From positions 1 through 7,307 of the forward strand of contig JAJDEC010000192.1 of the NCBI GenBank assembly GCA_029259995.1: a DNA stretch of 7,307 nucleotides, in the 5' to 3' direction. The position numbers and the translations under genes were made by a program. Under the pieces are notes generated by a model that was given only the letters and a program-made list of their open reading frames with translations, was not told the origin of the DNA and did no database searches. Source of the DNA: Phycisphaerae bacterium. Lineage in GTDB: Bacteria; Planctomycetota; Phycisphaerae; UBA1845; UTPLA1. Positions 1 through 5,453 of this stretch are shown here, piece after piece. The stretch's first letter is position 1; each line of letters opens with the position of its first letter.

Positions 1-718
1 TCCAGCGACAAAAGCCCGAGTCACCGCGGAAGATGATGCGAACGTTGGGCCACGCCGCCCTGATGCGTTGAACCAGTAACTTGAGAATACCGCGGGCATG
101 TTTGGCACCATCGATCTTGCTGGGCCGCAGATAGGCGCACAACAACTGATCGCCGCAGAAGACGTAGAGCGGCAGGTAGCAATAGTGGTAATAGAAGGCG
201 TGGAAGAATGAACCTTCCTGATTGCCGTGAATGCGATCGTCCGTCGCGTCGAAGTCGAGGATGATCTCCTTCGGCGGTGTTTTGTGCGACGCGATGAACT
301 GATCGACCAGAACCGCGCTCATTCGCCCCAGCGACTCGCGGTTGACCCAGTTCTCGAAACGGCACAACGTCGGCGGCGAGGCGAGCGGATCGTCTGGATC
401 GGGCGGCGCCTCGGCGAGGAGTTGCATGATCGGATCGCTGCGAAGCGTCTGGTGATCGTTGCCGTCTTCATAACCCATGGCGATACCGAAGACGCGCTGG
501 GCGAGCAGGGTCTTCACATCGTGGTGGATTCTTGCCGGATCGCGCGGATCGCTGATGCAATCCGCCAAGGCATCGATCAGCCCCGTCCGTCGATTTGATT
601 CGCGAAGCAGCAATGCGCCGGCGTCGGACGTGAGATGACCGCCGTTGAAATCGGCGAGGATTTTCTTCCGGGAAAGACTGGAAAAGACGAGCGATTCCGC
701 TTTACACTCCGTCGTCAT
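1..718 (-). CDS. IS1380-family transposase, 5' part (C-terminus outside window)
   Basis: This is a DDE transposase that would cut and rejoin its own IS ends. Reading the minus strand from ATG at 718 gives 239 uninterrupted residues up to the window edge. The N-terminal segment (about residues 20-40) has FNGGHLTSDAGALLLRE, followed by an HHDV-LLAQRVFGIA-GYEDGNDH block (65-89) typical of the family. The RNase H-like core begins with ILDFDATDD (153-161, first catalytic Asp), continues with HGNQEGSFFHAFYYHYCYLP (164-183), and reaches FRGDSGFCRW (230-239, second Asp at 233). Family members are usually around 430 residues or more, so the last part, including the third acidic residue, lies beyond the window. 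A perfect AAGGAGG (723-729) sits 4 nt before the ATG and fixes the start. No frameshift or stop is visible, so the copy may be intact. Family assignment is from recognised motifs, not a search. Confidence 0.93.
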   Translation of the reverse strand, partial: MTTECKAESLVFSSLSRKKILADFNGGHLTSDAGALLLRESNRRTGLIDALADCISDPRDPARIHHDVKTLLAQRVFGIAMGYEDGNDHQTLRSDPIMQLLAEAPPDPDDPLASPPTLCRFENWVNRESLGRMSAVLVDQFIASHKTPPKEIILDFDATDDRIHGNQEGSFFHAFYYHYCYLPLYVFCGDQLLCAYLRPSKIDGAKHARGILKLLVQRIRAAWPNVRIIFRGDSGFCRW

Positions 719-783
719 AAGGCCTCCTTGCTTTGTGCTGAATGTTCTCGACAAACACCCAGTCTACAAGGCAAAGAGGCCTT
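719..783 (-). promoter_or_regulatory. Inverted repeat that can sequester the transposase ribosome binding site
   Basis: The arms at 719-735 and 767-783 are inverted copies matching at 15 of 17 positions, with a 31-nt loop. Read as transposase mRNA, AAGGCCTCTTTGCCTTG pairs with CAAAGCAAGGAGGCCTT through 15 Watson-Crick pairs, one G-U and one mismatch. The second arm contains the whole AAGGAGG ribosome binding site and ends directly against the ATG. Transcripts entering from outside the element would carry both arms and be poorly translated. A native transcript starting inside the loop would lack the first arm. Such foldback inhibition is known for other IS elements (IS10, IS50); its presence here is inferred from the sequence. 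Confidence 0.65.
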
Positions 784-807
784 CTCTATGCGCTTTTTTC
801 GCAATCC

Positions 808-827
808 TGATGAAATATCCGGGTTAG
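808..827 (-). repeat. Probable terminal inverted repeat of the IS1380 element
   Basis: The plus strand reads TGATGAAATATCCGGGTTAG. On the transposase strand this is CTAACCCGG followed by an AT-rich ATATTTCATCA. A short GC block followed by an AT-rich block is the usual look of IS1380-type ends. It lies 90-109 bp upstream of the transposase start, a normal distance. The partner repeat is not in the window, so the exact outer base is not proven. Confidence 0.5.
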
Positions 828-1132
828 TGGATGTCAGGGCACATTTGACCGGCAATTGCCTATTCTAACAACTCACAGGCAAATGGAGTTACGAGACTAC
901 TTGTGAGTCCGGACTTTCGGCTACCCGTACGCCACGACCAATGCCTCCCGGAATCTCTTCAAACGAGACGTATCGCCACGATCTGCGGTTACGGCGAATC
1001 GGTAACCACACATCGCCGAGTGACTCGGCGTTCAGCGTCTCAGATACAAGCAACCGGAAATTCCCCAAAAGACGTCCGAGTTCTTGGAGACAGGGCGGGT
1101 CTTAGTGAATTCCTGAGGAAACAACAATCTAA
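828..1132. other. Gene-free stretch between the IS and the first protease leader
   Basis: No convincing coding sequence is visible on either strand. Two adjacent stem-loops can be drawn: GGTTAC/GTAACC (987-992 with 1002-1007) and a perfect CGCCGAG-TGA-CTCGGCG (1014-1030). Neither has a following T-run, so they are not called terminators. The promoter-like signature of the 1229 gene starts immediately to the right at 1133. Confidence 0.5.
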
Positions 1133-1165
1133 GTGTCCATTGCGGTATTGGCACGAGCTAGATGC
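1133..1165 (+). promoter_or_regulatory. Shared two-block promoter-like signature, copy 1 (protease 1229)
   Basis: GTGTCCAT (1133-1140), a 16-nt spacer, GCTA (1157-1160), GA, then TGC (1163-1165). The same blocks with the same 24-nt register precede the other three exported genes in this window. The spacer is not conserved, as expected for a promoter. This copy lacks the GG that follows TGC in the other three. The first block would be the -35-like element and GCTANNTGC the -10-like element; the sigma factor is unknown. The gene's ATG is 63 nt after the TGC. Confidence 0.7.
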
Positions 1166-1177
1166 CCCTGAACGCAA

Positions 1178-1192
1178 CGCACGTCGGGTGCG
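1178..1192 (+). promoter_or_regulatory. Conserved 5'-leader hairpin, copy 1
   Basis: CGCAC (1178-1182), loop GTCGG, GTGCG (1188-1192). The stem and the 5-nt loop size are the same as in the leaders at 4112, 4730 and 5843. It begins 21 nt after the start of GCTA, so it would lie close to the 5' end of the transcript and 36 nt before the ATG. Its function is unknown; mRNA stability or a protein-binding role are possible. Confidence 0.6.
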
Positions 1193-1228
1193 GAGCCGAG
1201 GCCAAGACTAAATACACGGGGCAGAACG

Positions 1229-3745
1229 ATGCGAAAAAACAATGTGACGTCCAATCCCTCAAACGACATGACCTGCGGAACATCCAAACACAGGAATTCG
1301 ACTGTGACCCACGTAATCCAATCCAAATTCGGAACATCTGGCCATGATAGGCACGCAAGAGTGCGCACGACATTTGCGCTCCTTGCGTGCCTTGTCGGTC
1401 TCAACACCGGGCCTTTGGTTGCGTTTGGCGGGTCGACCGAGCCACGTTCATTTGGTGCCGATGCAGATCTCCCGCGCGACAGCGTAGTCTTCGCGACTCA
1501 AACAGCGACGGACGAAACGATCGTCATCGGGGACCTGCTTACTTCAGGAGAGCTTCTCTCGGCGGAGACTCTCAATACACGTGGCGCCCATCCGCGAGCA
1601 GCCGACGCGACGGGCCTCCGTCTCGTCAGTGTCTCCGTCGGAGCTGTCGATGATCTACTCGCGTCTCGTGGCCCGATCGAACTTAGAAACGTGCCCTTCG
1701 ACGACGACTTGACGGTGGATTTCGTGTTGACACCCGTTGAGCTGTTCAGCAACGACGCCGAAGTATTCCGCATGGTGAATGGTCAGCCGGTTCCGGCACA
1801 GCGCCCCGATGTTCGGTTTTTCAAGGGGCGTGGCATCGCCGACCCTTCCTCGAGCATCCTGCTCTCCATTGCGGGCGGTCGAGAAGTATTCGCGCACATG
1901 CGATCCGGTGGCGAGACGACGTACATCAACTCAATCCGTTCAGAGGCTCGTGAGAGTATGCACATGATGGTTTCCGGCTCGGCCGTCACGGGTAATCCGC
2001 TCGGGACACTGTGTTCGAGTGGGGACCTTTTGCAGCACGAACAGGCGCTCGCGGCCATGTCTGACGAAGAAGACCACGGCATGGCCCGCTCTGGCGAGTT
2101 GATTGAGGCTGAGATCATGGTCGACATAAACAACAGCTTGATTGCCAACGCGTTCGGCGGTGACGTTAATGCGGCGACGACTTACGCGCTCAATATTGTG
2201 GCGGCAAGTTCGGCCATCTACGAACGCGACCTGTCGATGCGTCTGACGGTCAGCCAGCTTTTCTATTGGGATCAGCAGGATCCTTTCTCGGCAGCAGATT
2301 CGCAAGGTCAGCTTCAGAGCTATCAGCAGTATTGCATCAATGAACGAGGCGGACATGATCGAGACTTGGCTATCCTTATGGCTGATCTCTCGGGTGCCGG
2401 CGGCATCGCGTACCTTGATGCTGTCTGCGACCCGCAAATAGGCTATGCGGTTGCGAATATGGAGATCGACACGACATTTCCGGCCCAAGGCTACAGTTGG
2501 GATCTGGTCGTTGTCACGCATGAACTGGGGCACAACTTCGGGTCTCCACACACGCACTGCTACTCGCCGCCGATCGATCGTTGCTTTAACGAATGTGTGA
2601 GTGACGTCGTGCCGCAGGTCGGCACGATCATGAGCTACTGCCATCTTGGCGGGTATGGAATCGATACGTTCTTTCATGATCGCGTCGTGAACCAGATTCG
2701 CGGCCGCATCCTCAATGCGGGATGTCTGACGGTCACGCAGAATGACGGCGGCAATAATGAAGGCTGCAACGGCCAGTCGGACGACGCCTACGAGCCGAAC
2801 GACGGCCTGAACCAGCCCCGCGCGATACAGCCTGGAGAGCATCAGCTCCAGGGCTGCAATGTGGACGTGTTCAGCGTGGACGTCCCCACGGACAGCCGGA
2901 TGACGGTCACGATCGCAGGGGCGCAAGGGGATCTCGATCTCTTCGTGTTTTCTGCGGACGAACAGCTCGTGGTCCAATCCACAACCGATTCGTCGAACGA
3001 AGGCGTTCAGGCAGAAGTTGCTGCAGGAACGTATCTGATTGGTATCGAGCCATACGAGGGTCAGGGCTCTTCGTACATGCTGAGTATCGACATCGAGTCG
3101 ACGAATGGAAGTTCAGGGAATGGCGGCAATGATGGGAGCTGCAACGGCCAGATGGATGACGCATTCGAGCCGAACGACGGCCTGAACCAGCCCCGCGCGA
3201 TACAGCCTGGCGAGCATCAACTCCGGGGATGCAATGTGGACGTGTTCAGCGTGGACGTTTCAACTGACAGCCGGATGACGGTCTCGATCGCGGGACTGCA
3301 AGGGGACCTCGATCTCTTGCTGTTCTCTTCGGACGAACAGCTGATGGCCGAATCCGCCTCCGATTCCTCGAACGAAAGCGTTCAGTTGAACGTGGCGGCA
3401 GGAACCTATTTGATCGGCATTCAGCCATTCGAAGGGCAGGGCTCTGCGTACACGCTAAGCATCGACATCGAGTCGCTCAATAGCGGATCGAACACTGGCG
3501 GATCGGGTACTGGTGGATCGGGTACTGGTGGATCGGGTACCGGTGGTTCGGGCACTGGCGGATCGGGTACTGGTGGTTCGGGCACAGGCGGTGTGTCGAC
3601 GATCTGCGTGGAAAACTGTGGCGTTTGCACGCCGATTCCGGGAGCCGGTCTGGTCGCCAGTATGTTCTTCCTCGGGGGAGTCATGCGGCGCCGGCATCGG
3701 AATTCGCGCGGACGTGTTCAGCAGGCGGCCAGCCGATGTCATTAG
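1229..3745 (+). CDS. Secreted reprolysin-like (M12B-type) zinc metalloprotease with two PPC domains and C-terminal sorting tail
   Basis: This is an 838-residue exported protease precursor. A long polar, basic N-region (1-47) precedes a hydrophobic signal core (about 48-66). Residues about 70-285 look like a propeptide, with one Cys (C262) that might act as a cysteine switch. The catalytic domain (about 290-505) carries HELGHNFGSPHTH (431-443), the metzincin zinc site with H431, H435 and H441 as ligands and E432 as base. The Met-turn is TIMSYC (M468), and several Cys are typical of bacterial reprolysin relatives. Two PPC repeats follow (513-624, 638-749), then a GTGGS linker (755-789) and CVENCGVCTPIPGAG, a short hydrophobic span (806-819) and RRRHR (820-824), resembling a PEP-CTERM-like sorting signal. 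The start at 1229 is chosen because the leader and the AACG-ATG context match the two lipoprotein genes; its ribosome binding site is weak. GTG at 1361 (codon 45) would give a shorter, more conventional signal peptide. Likely role: extracellular proteolysis; the substrate is unknown. Confidence 0.93.
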   Translation: MRKNNVTSNPSNDMTCGTSKHRNSTVTHVIQSKFGTSGHDRHARVRTTFALLACLVGLNTGPLVAFGGSTEPRSFGADADLPRDSVVFATQTATDETIVIGDLLTSGELLSAETLNTRGAHPRAADATGLRLVSVSVGAVDDLLASRGPIELRNVPFDDDLTVDFVLTPVELFSNDAEVFRMVNGQPVPAQRPDVRFFKGRGIADPSSSILLSIAGGREVFAHMRSGGETTYINSIRSEARESMHMMVSGSAVTGNPLGTLCSSGDLLQHEQALAAMSDEEDHGMARSGELIEAEIMVDINNSLIANAFGGDVNAATTYALNIVAASSAIYERDLSMRLTVSQLFYWDQQDPFSAADSQGQLQSYQQYCINERGGHDRDLAILMADLSGAGGIAYLDAVCDPQIGYAVANMEIDTTFPAQGYSWDLVVVTHELGHNFGSPHTHCYSPPIDRCFNECVSDVVPQVGTIMSYCHLGGYGIDTFFHDRVVNQIRGRILNAGCLTVTQNDGGNNEGCNGQSDDAYEPNDGLNQPRAIQPGEHQLQGCNVDVFSVDVPTDSRMTVTIAGAQGDLDLFVFSADEQLVVQSTTDSSNEGVQAEVAAGTYLIGIEPYEGQGSSYMLSIDIESTNGSSGNGGNDGSCNGQMDDAFEPNDGLNQPRAIQPGEHQLRGCNVDVFSVDVSTDSRMTVSIAGLQGDLDLLLFSSDEQLMAESASDSSNESVQLNVAAGTYLIGIQPFEGQGSAYTLSIDIESLNSGSNTGGSGTGGSGTGGSGTGGSGTGGSGTGGSGTGGVSTICVENCGVCTPIPGAGLVASMFFLGGVMRRRHRNSRGRVQQAASRCH
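2765..3475 (+). repeat. Tandem duplication encoding two PPC domains
   Basis: Units 2765-3100 and 3140-3475 are each exactly 336 bp and start 375 bp apart, with no indels between them. At protein level 91 of 112 residues match by my count. The 92-bp blocks 2792-2883 and 3167-3258 differ at only 4 positions, while later parts diverge more. Each unit begins CNGQ-DDA-EPNDGLNQPRAI and contains GDLDL and GTYLIGI, which are pre-peptidase C-terminal (PPC) domain features. Between them is a 13-residue Gly/Asn/Ser linker. Confidence 0.9.
3491..3595 (+). repeat. 15-bp minisatellite encoding a GTGGS linker
   Basis: There are seven in-frame 15-bp units: NTGGS, five GTGGS, then GTGGV. The typical unit is GGTACTGGTGGATCG, with third-base variants. 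It forms a flexible spacer between the second PPC domain and the Cys-rich C-terminal tail. Because the unit length is a multiple of three, copy-number change would lengthen or shorten the linker without shifting the frame. Confidence 0.9.
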
Positions 3746-3818
3746 AAGTAGGACATGTTCTGCGGGAATGACAGGGTGGGCGATCGCGAGGCGTGATACT
3801 GGAAAGTCGCTTCAAAGA

Positions 3819-3872
3819 ACGAGGATGGTGCCGGAATTCGACCCGAACCCGGTACCGTCCTCGTCTTTTCTT
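3819..3872 (+). terminator. Rho-independent terminator of the 1229 protease gene
   Basis: Arms 3819-3834 (ACGAGGATGGTGCCGG) and 3849-3864 (CCGGTACCGTCCTCGT) form a 16-bp stem with two G-U pairs and no mismatch around a 14-nt loop. CTTTTCTT follows at 3865-3872. It begins 73 nt after the protease stop codon and ends about 200 nt before the next leader, which makes the protease gene monocistronic. The ATG-poor stretch from here to 4066 shows no gene. Confidence 0.85.
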
Positions 3873-4066
3873 GATCGAATGTGGCATGTCGTTCGGTGGG
3901 CCGCCATCATTCGGATGCGAATGGTGTGTTGGACACTGTACGGAGAATCACACCCCTGGCATGCCGAAAGACAATTCCGAGGATGCCTCGACTATTTGCT
4001 CCAGCCTGGTGTTTGCGAGGCCCCGATGAACAGGCTGAAAAGAAACAAAGAGAAATTCCGGTCCCC

Positions 4067-4101
4067 GTGTCCATCTCTCGTGCCTGCGTCGCTAGTTGCG
4101 G
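4067..4101 (+). promoter_or_regulatory. Shared two-block promoter-like signature, copy 2 (small lipoprotein)
   Basis: GTGTCCAT (4067-4074), 16-nt spacer, GCTA (4091-4094), GT, TGCGG (4097-4101). Register is identical to the copies at 1133, 4685 and 5799. AATTCCGG lies just upstream at 4054-4061 and has a near match (AATCCCGG) in the copy at 4685. Confidence 0.72.
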
Positions 4102-4111
4102 TGTAAGGAAT

Positions 4112-4126
4112 CGCACACTGGGTGCG
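4112..4126 (+). promoter_or_regulatory. Conserved 5'-leader hairpin, copy 2
   Basis: CGCAC, loop ACTGG, GTGCG, starting 21 nt after GCTA. The TGCG of the upstream block (4097-4100) could instead pair with CGCA (4112-4115), so two mutually exclusive stems are possible if transcription starts far enough upstream. A second possible small stem, CTCC with GGAG (4159-4162), would cover the ribosome binding site. Confidence 0.6.
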
Positions 4127-4169
4127 ACGGAATGCAAAACAGGCGAACTCCAAGACCGGGAGAAGAACG

Positions 4170-4358
4170 ATGAAAACGATGAAACGACTCTTCATGTGCC
4201 TGCTGATGATGGGAATCTTCACTGCCGCGACCGGGTGCGATGACTTTGCTATCTACGATTCATTCGGCGATTGGGATACCTACGATGAGAGCTGGAGCAC
4301 CGGATCGAGTTCCGGGACTTTCTTTAGCGACTACGGCGGCTCCGTCTCCTGGTGGTGA
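4170..4358 (+). CDS. Small lipoprotein, 62 residues, function unknown
   Basis: ATG at 4170 follows GGGAG (4158-4162) with 7 nt spacing. It gives a short basic N-region (MKTMKRLF), a hydrophobic core, and a lipobox ending AATGC at residues 19-23, so Cys23 would be lipidated after signal peptidase II cleavage. The mature part is only 40 residues, acidic and rich in Asp, Ser, Gly, Tyr and Trp, with no other Cys and the ending SVSWW. An in-frame ATG at 4122 is rejected because it lies inside the leader hairpin and would put a polar extension before the signal peptide. The leader and signal peptide are clearly related to those of the lipoprotein at 4789, but the mature part is not. I do not recognise a family. 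A strong stem-loop follows the stop. It may be a small surface lipoprotein, or the shortened remnant of a larger one. Confidence 0.8.
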   Translation: MKTMKRLFMCLLMMGIFTAATGCDDFAIYDSFGDWDTYDESWSTGSSSGTFFSDYGGSVSWW

Positions 4359-4411
4359 TTTCACTAACAACAGGAGCCGAGGTTGCGACGTCAATGACCC
4401 AACGCAACGAA

Positions 4412-4463
4412 AAGACCCGCCACTGGCGACGGTGACAACAGCCGCGGCCGCGTGGCGGGTCTT
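4412..4463 (+). terminator. Stem-loop after the small lipoprotein gene, probable terminator
   Basis: AAGACCCGCCAC (4412-4423) and GTGGCGGGTCTT (4452-4463) are perfect inverted repeats of 12 bp with a 28-nt loop that contains the self-complementary GCGGCCGC. It starts 54 nt after the stop codon. No clean T-run follows (TGTGATAT), so termination might be factor-dependent, or the stem may protect the 3' end. The AAGA/TCTT flanks give it some potential in both directions. Confidence 0.6.
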
Positions 4464-4510
4464 GTGATATGGCCCCCAGGACGTCCGTTTGGCCAATCTG
4501 TTGATGGAGT

Positions 4511-4537
4511 CGCCGCGCTCAAGAAGTGAGCGCGGCG
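4511..4537. repeat. Strong 11-bp hairpin in the intergenic region
   Basis: CGCCGCGCTCA (4511-4521), loop AGAAG, TGAGCGCGGCG (4527-4537) forms a perfect 11-bp stem with a 5-nt loop. No T-run follows. It lies between two other terminator-like structures and could be a back-up 3'-end structure of the small lipoprotein mRNA. A dyad GTTTCTT-T-AAGAAAC follows at 4564-4578; its one-base centre makes it a candidate protein-binding site, not a hairpin. No gene is visible between 4359 and 4788. Confidence 0.55.
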
Positions 4538-4591
4538 TGGGGTCTCATCCGCCCTACGAGTCAGTTTCTTTAAGAAACGCTGGATTGCTCG

Positions 4592-4620
4592 GGTTGGTGA
4601 CTATTGTTACCCACCTTTTT
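4592..4620 (+). terminator. Rho-independent terminator-like hairpin upstream of the 4789 leader
   Basis: GGTTGGTGAC (4592-4601) and GTTACCCACC (4606-4615) pair around a TATT loop, with one mismatch and one G-U pair. TTTTT follows directly (4616-4620). It lies 65 nt before the promoter-like signature at 4685, so it would stop read-through from the left and isolate the 4789 gene rather than attenuate it. Confidence 0.6.
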
Positions 4621-4684
4621 CGAATTCACGAGATTCACCGCAGACGTTTCTTGGGCGACAAGTCACAAAAAAATCCCGGAAGCC

Positions 4685-4719
4685 GTGTCCATCATTTCAG
4701 TCCAGGCTGCTATTTGCGG
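4685..4719 (+). promoter_or_regulatory. Shared two-block promoter-like signature, copy 3 (205-residue lipoprotein)
   Basis: GTGTCCAT (4685-4692), 16-nt spacer, GCTA (4709-4712), TT, TGCGG (4715-4719). Upstream AATCCCGG and downstream GTAAG also match the copy at 4067, making these two leaders the closest pair of the four. Confidence 0.72.
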
Positions 4720-4729
4720 CGTAAGCAGT

Positions 4730-4744
4730 CGCACGTTGGGTGCG
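4730..4744 (+). promoter_or_regulatory. Conserved 5'-leader hairpin, copy 3
   Basis: CGCAC, loop GTTGG, GTGCG, starting 21 nt after GCTA and ending 44 nt before the ATG. As in copy 2, TGCG at 4715-4718 offers an alternative partner for CGCA. Confidence 0.6.
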
Positions 4745-4788
4745 GCAGCATGACAAGGCAGAGTAACCACGACTCCGGGAGAAAAACG

Positions 4789-5406
4789 ATGAAAACTGTG
4801 ACACGAATCTTCGCTTGCGTGCTCTTGATGGCTCTCCACGGCGTCATGACTGGATGCGAGGAAATCATCCCAGTCTCTATCACCATCGGCCCAGCCGATC
4901 AGACACCCGGCGGATCGGGATCGAACGACGGGGGAGGGGATCCGCCGCCGCAGAATGGCGGGGGCGATCCGGGCGATCCGGGAGATCCGGGCGACCCGCC
5001 GCGGCCCGATGACACCAATGACCCCGGTCAAGAACAGGCCGCCGCAGTGCAGCTCCAGCAGAGGCTGGGCGGGAAGCGACTGGTCTTTCTGACGAGCGAC
5101 AGCAACGGTGAGATGTACACGAGCTTCCGCGAGGAAATCGACCTGTGCTCCTCTGGTCAATTCCAGGTTCGTGATGTCAGTCAGACGTCGGGCTACGGCT
5201 ATGCCAACGAGGATGAATATATAGCCACCGGGACATGGCGGATCGTCGCGGACGGTTCGCAACTGATGTTGGCGCTCGAGACGCAGCAGGCCACCAACGG
5301 TTACAGTGGACCCGACTCATACCCGTTTCAAATTGCGTCGGAGACAGACCTGGACTTCAGCGGCAATCTCTTCGCCATCCAGCCCAACAGCCCGATCTGC
5401 AACTGA
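4789..5406 (+). CDS. Lipoprotein with Asp/Pro/Gly stalk and unknown C-terminal domain, 205 residues
   Basis: ATG at 4789 follows GGGAG (4777-4781), with the same 7-nt spacing as the lipoprotein at 4170. An open frame extends up to 4489, but the leader hairpin and signature lie inside it, so the longer start is rejected. The signal peptide MKTVTRIFAC-...-VMTGC puts the lipid-bearing Cys at residue 23, the same position as in the upstream lipoprotein. Residues 38-80 are a low-complexity stalk rich in Gly, Asp, Pro and Asn. Residues about 90-205 look like a compact beta-rich domain, with LGGKRLVFLTSDSNGEMY, then LCSSGQF (C120), a GTWRI strand (148-152), and a second Cys (C204) near the end that could bond to C120. 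I recognise no family. A 14-bp hairpin follows the stop. It is probably anchored in a membrane facing the periplasm or surface, with the stalk holding the domain away from the bilayer. Confidence 0.85.
   Translation: MKTVTRIFACVLLMALHGVMTGCEEIIPVSITIGPADQTPGGSGSNDGGGDPPPQNGGGDPGDPGDPGDPPRPDDTNDPGQEQAAAVQLQQRLGGKRLVFLTSDSNGEMYTSFREEIDLCSSGQFQVRDVSQTSGYGYANEDEYIATGTWRIVADGSQLMLALETQQATNGYSGPDSYPFQIASETDLDFSGNLFAIQPNSPICN
4963..4998 (+). repeat. 9-bp repeat encoding GDP units in the lipoprotein stalk
   Basis: Four in-frame units (GGCGATCCG twice, GGAGATCCG, GGCGACCCG) encode GDP-GDP-GDP-GDP at about residues 59-70. Similar Gly/Asp/Pro codons flank them. The tract is a likely site of length change and a flexible spacer after the lipid anchor. 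Confidence 0.85.
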
Positions 5407-5415
5407 TCAACTTGC

Positions 5416-5453
5416 CATCGGCCGCCGGCACGCGAAAGCGCCGGCGGCCGATG
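5416..5453 (+). terminator. GC-rich stem-loop after the 4789 lipoprotein, probable terminator
   Basis: CATCGGCCGCCGGC (5416-5429) and GCCGGCGGCCGATG (5440-5453) form a perfect 14-bp stem with loop ACGCGAAAGC, which contains a GCGAAAGC mini-hairpin. It starts 9 nt after the stop codon. No T-run follows. Its position and strength still argue for a 3'-end structure. Confidence 0.7.

Larger units (their letters stand above)
1..827 (-). mobile_element. Partial IS1380-family insertion sequence (transposase 5' end plus one terminus)
   Basis: The element contains the transposase above plus about 109 bp of leader running to a probable outer terminus at 808-827. The other end and any target-site duplication lie outside the window, so the boundary near 827 is an estimate. 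The element is oriented away from the neighbouring genes: its transposase is divergent from the protease gene starting at 1229. It does not visibly interrupt any gene on the right side. Confidence 0.75.

Noticed and set aside
227..598. Plus-strand open frame over the IS
   Set aside because: It is antisense to the transposase, which shows clear IS1380 motifs on the minus strand.
903..1211. Plus-strand open frame of 102 codons upstream of the 1229 protease
   Set aside because: It has no ribosome binding site, an irregular composition and no recognisable domain, and it contains the shared promoter-like signature and hairpin.
1940..2977. Minus-strand open frame of 345 codons
   Set aside because: It lies antisense to the catalytic and first PPC domains of the protease, whose motifs are unmistakable. 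Its translation is Arg/Val/His-rich with no motif, typical of a shadow frame in GC-rich DNA.
3491..3595. Short regularly spaced repeats resembling a CRISPR array
   Set aside because: The units are direct 15-bp coding repeats with no spacers, in frame and encoding a GTGGS linker.
3929..3936. Possible fifth signature copy on the minus strand (GTGTCCAA)
   Set aside because: The last base differs and no GCTA lies at the required distance. It also reads toward the protease gene's 3' end with no gene downstream.
4067..4170. Known riboswitch in the shared leader
   Set aside because: I compared it from memory with the c-di-GMP-I riboswitch and cobalamin-type conserved cores and found no match. Only one short hairpin is conserved, so a riboswitch is not claimed.
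4489..4788. Longer N-terminus for the 205-residue lipoprotein
   Set aside because: The extension would translate the terminator-like hairpin, promoter-like signature and leader hairpin, and would bury the lipoprotein signal peptide internally. The ATG at 4789 has a good ribosome binding site.
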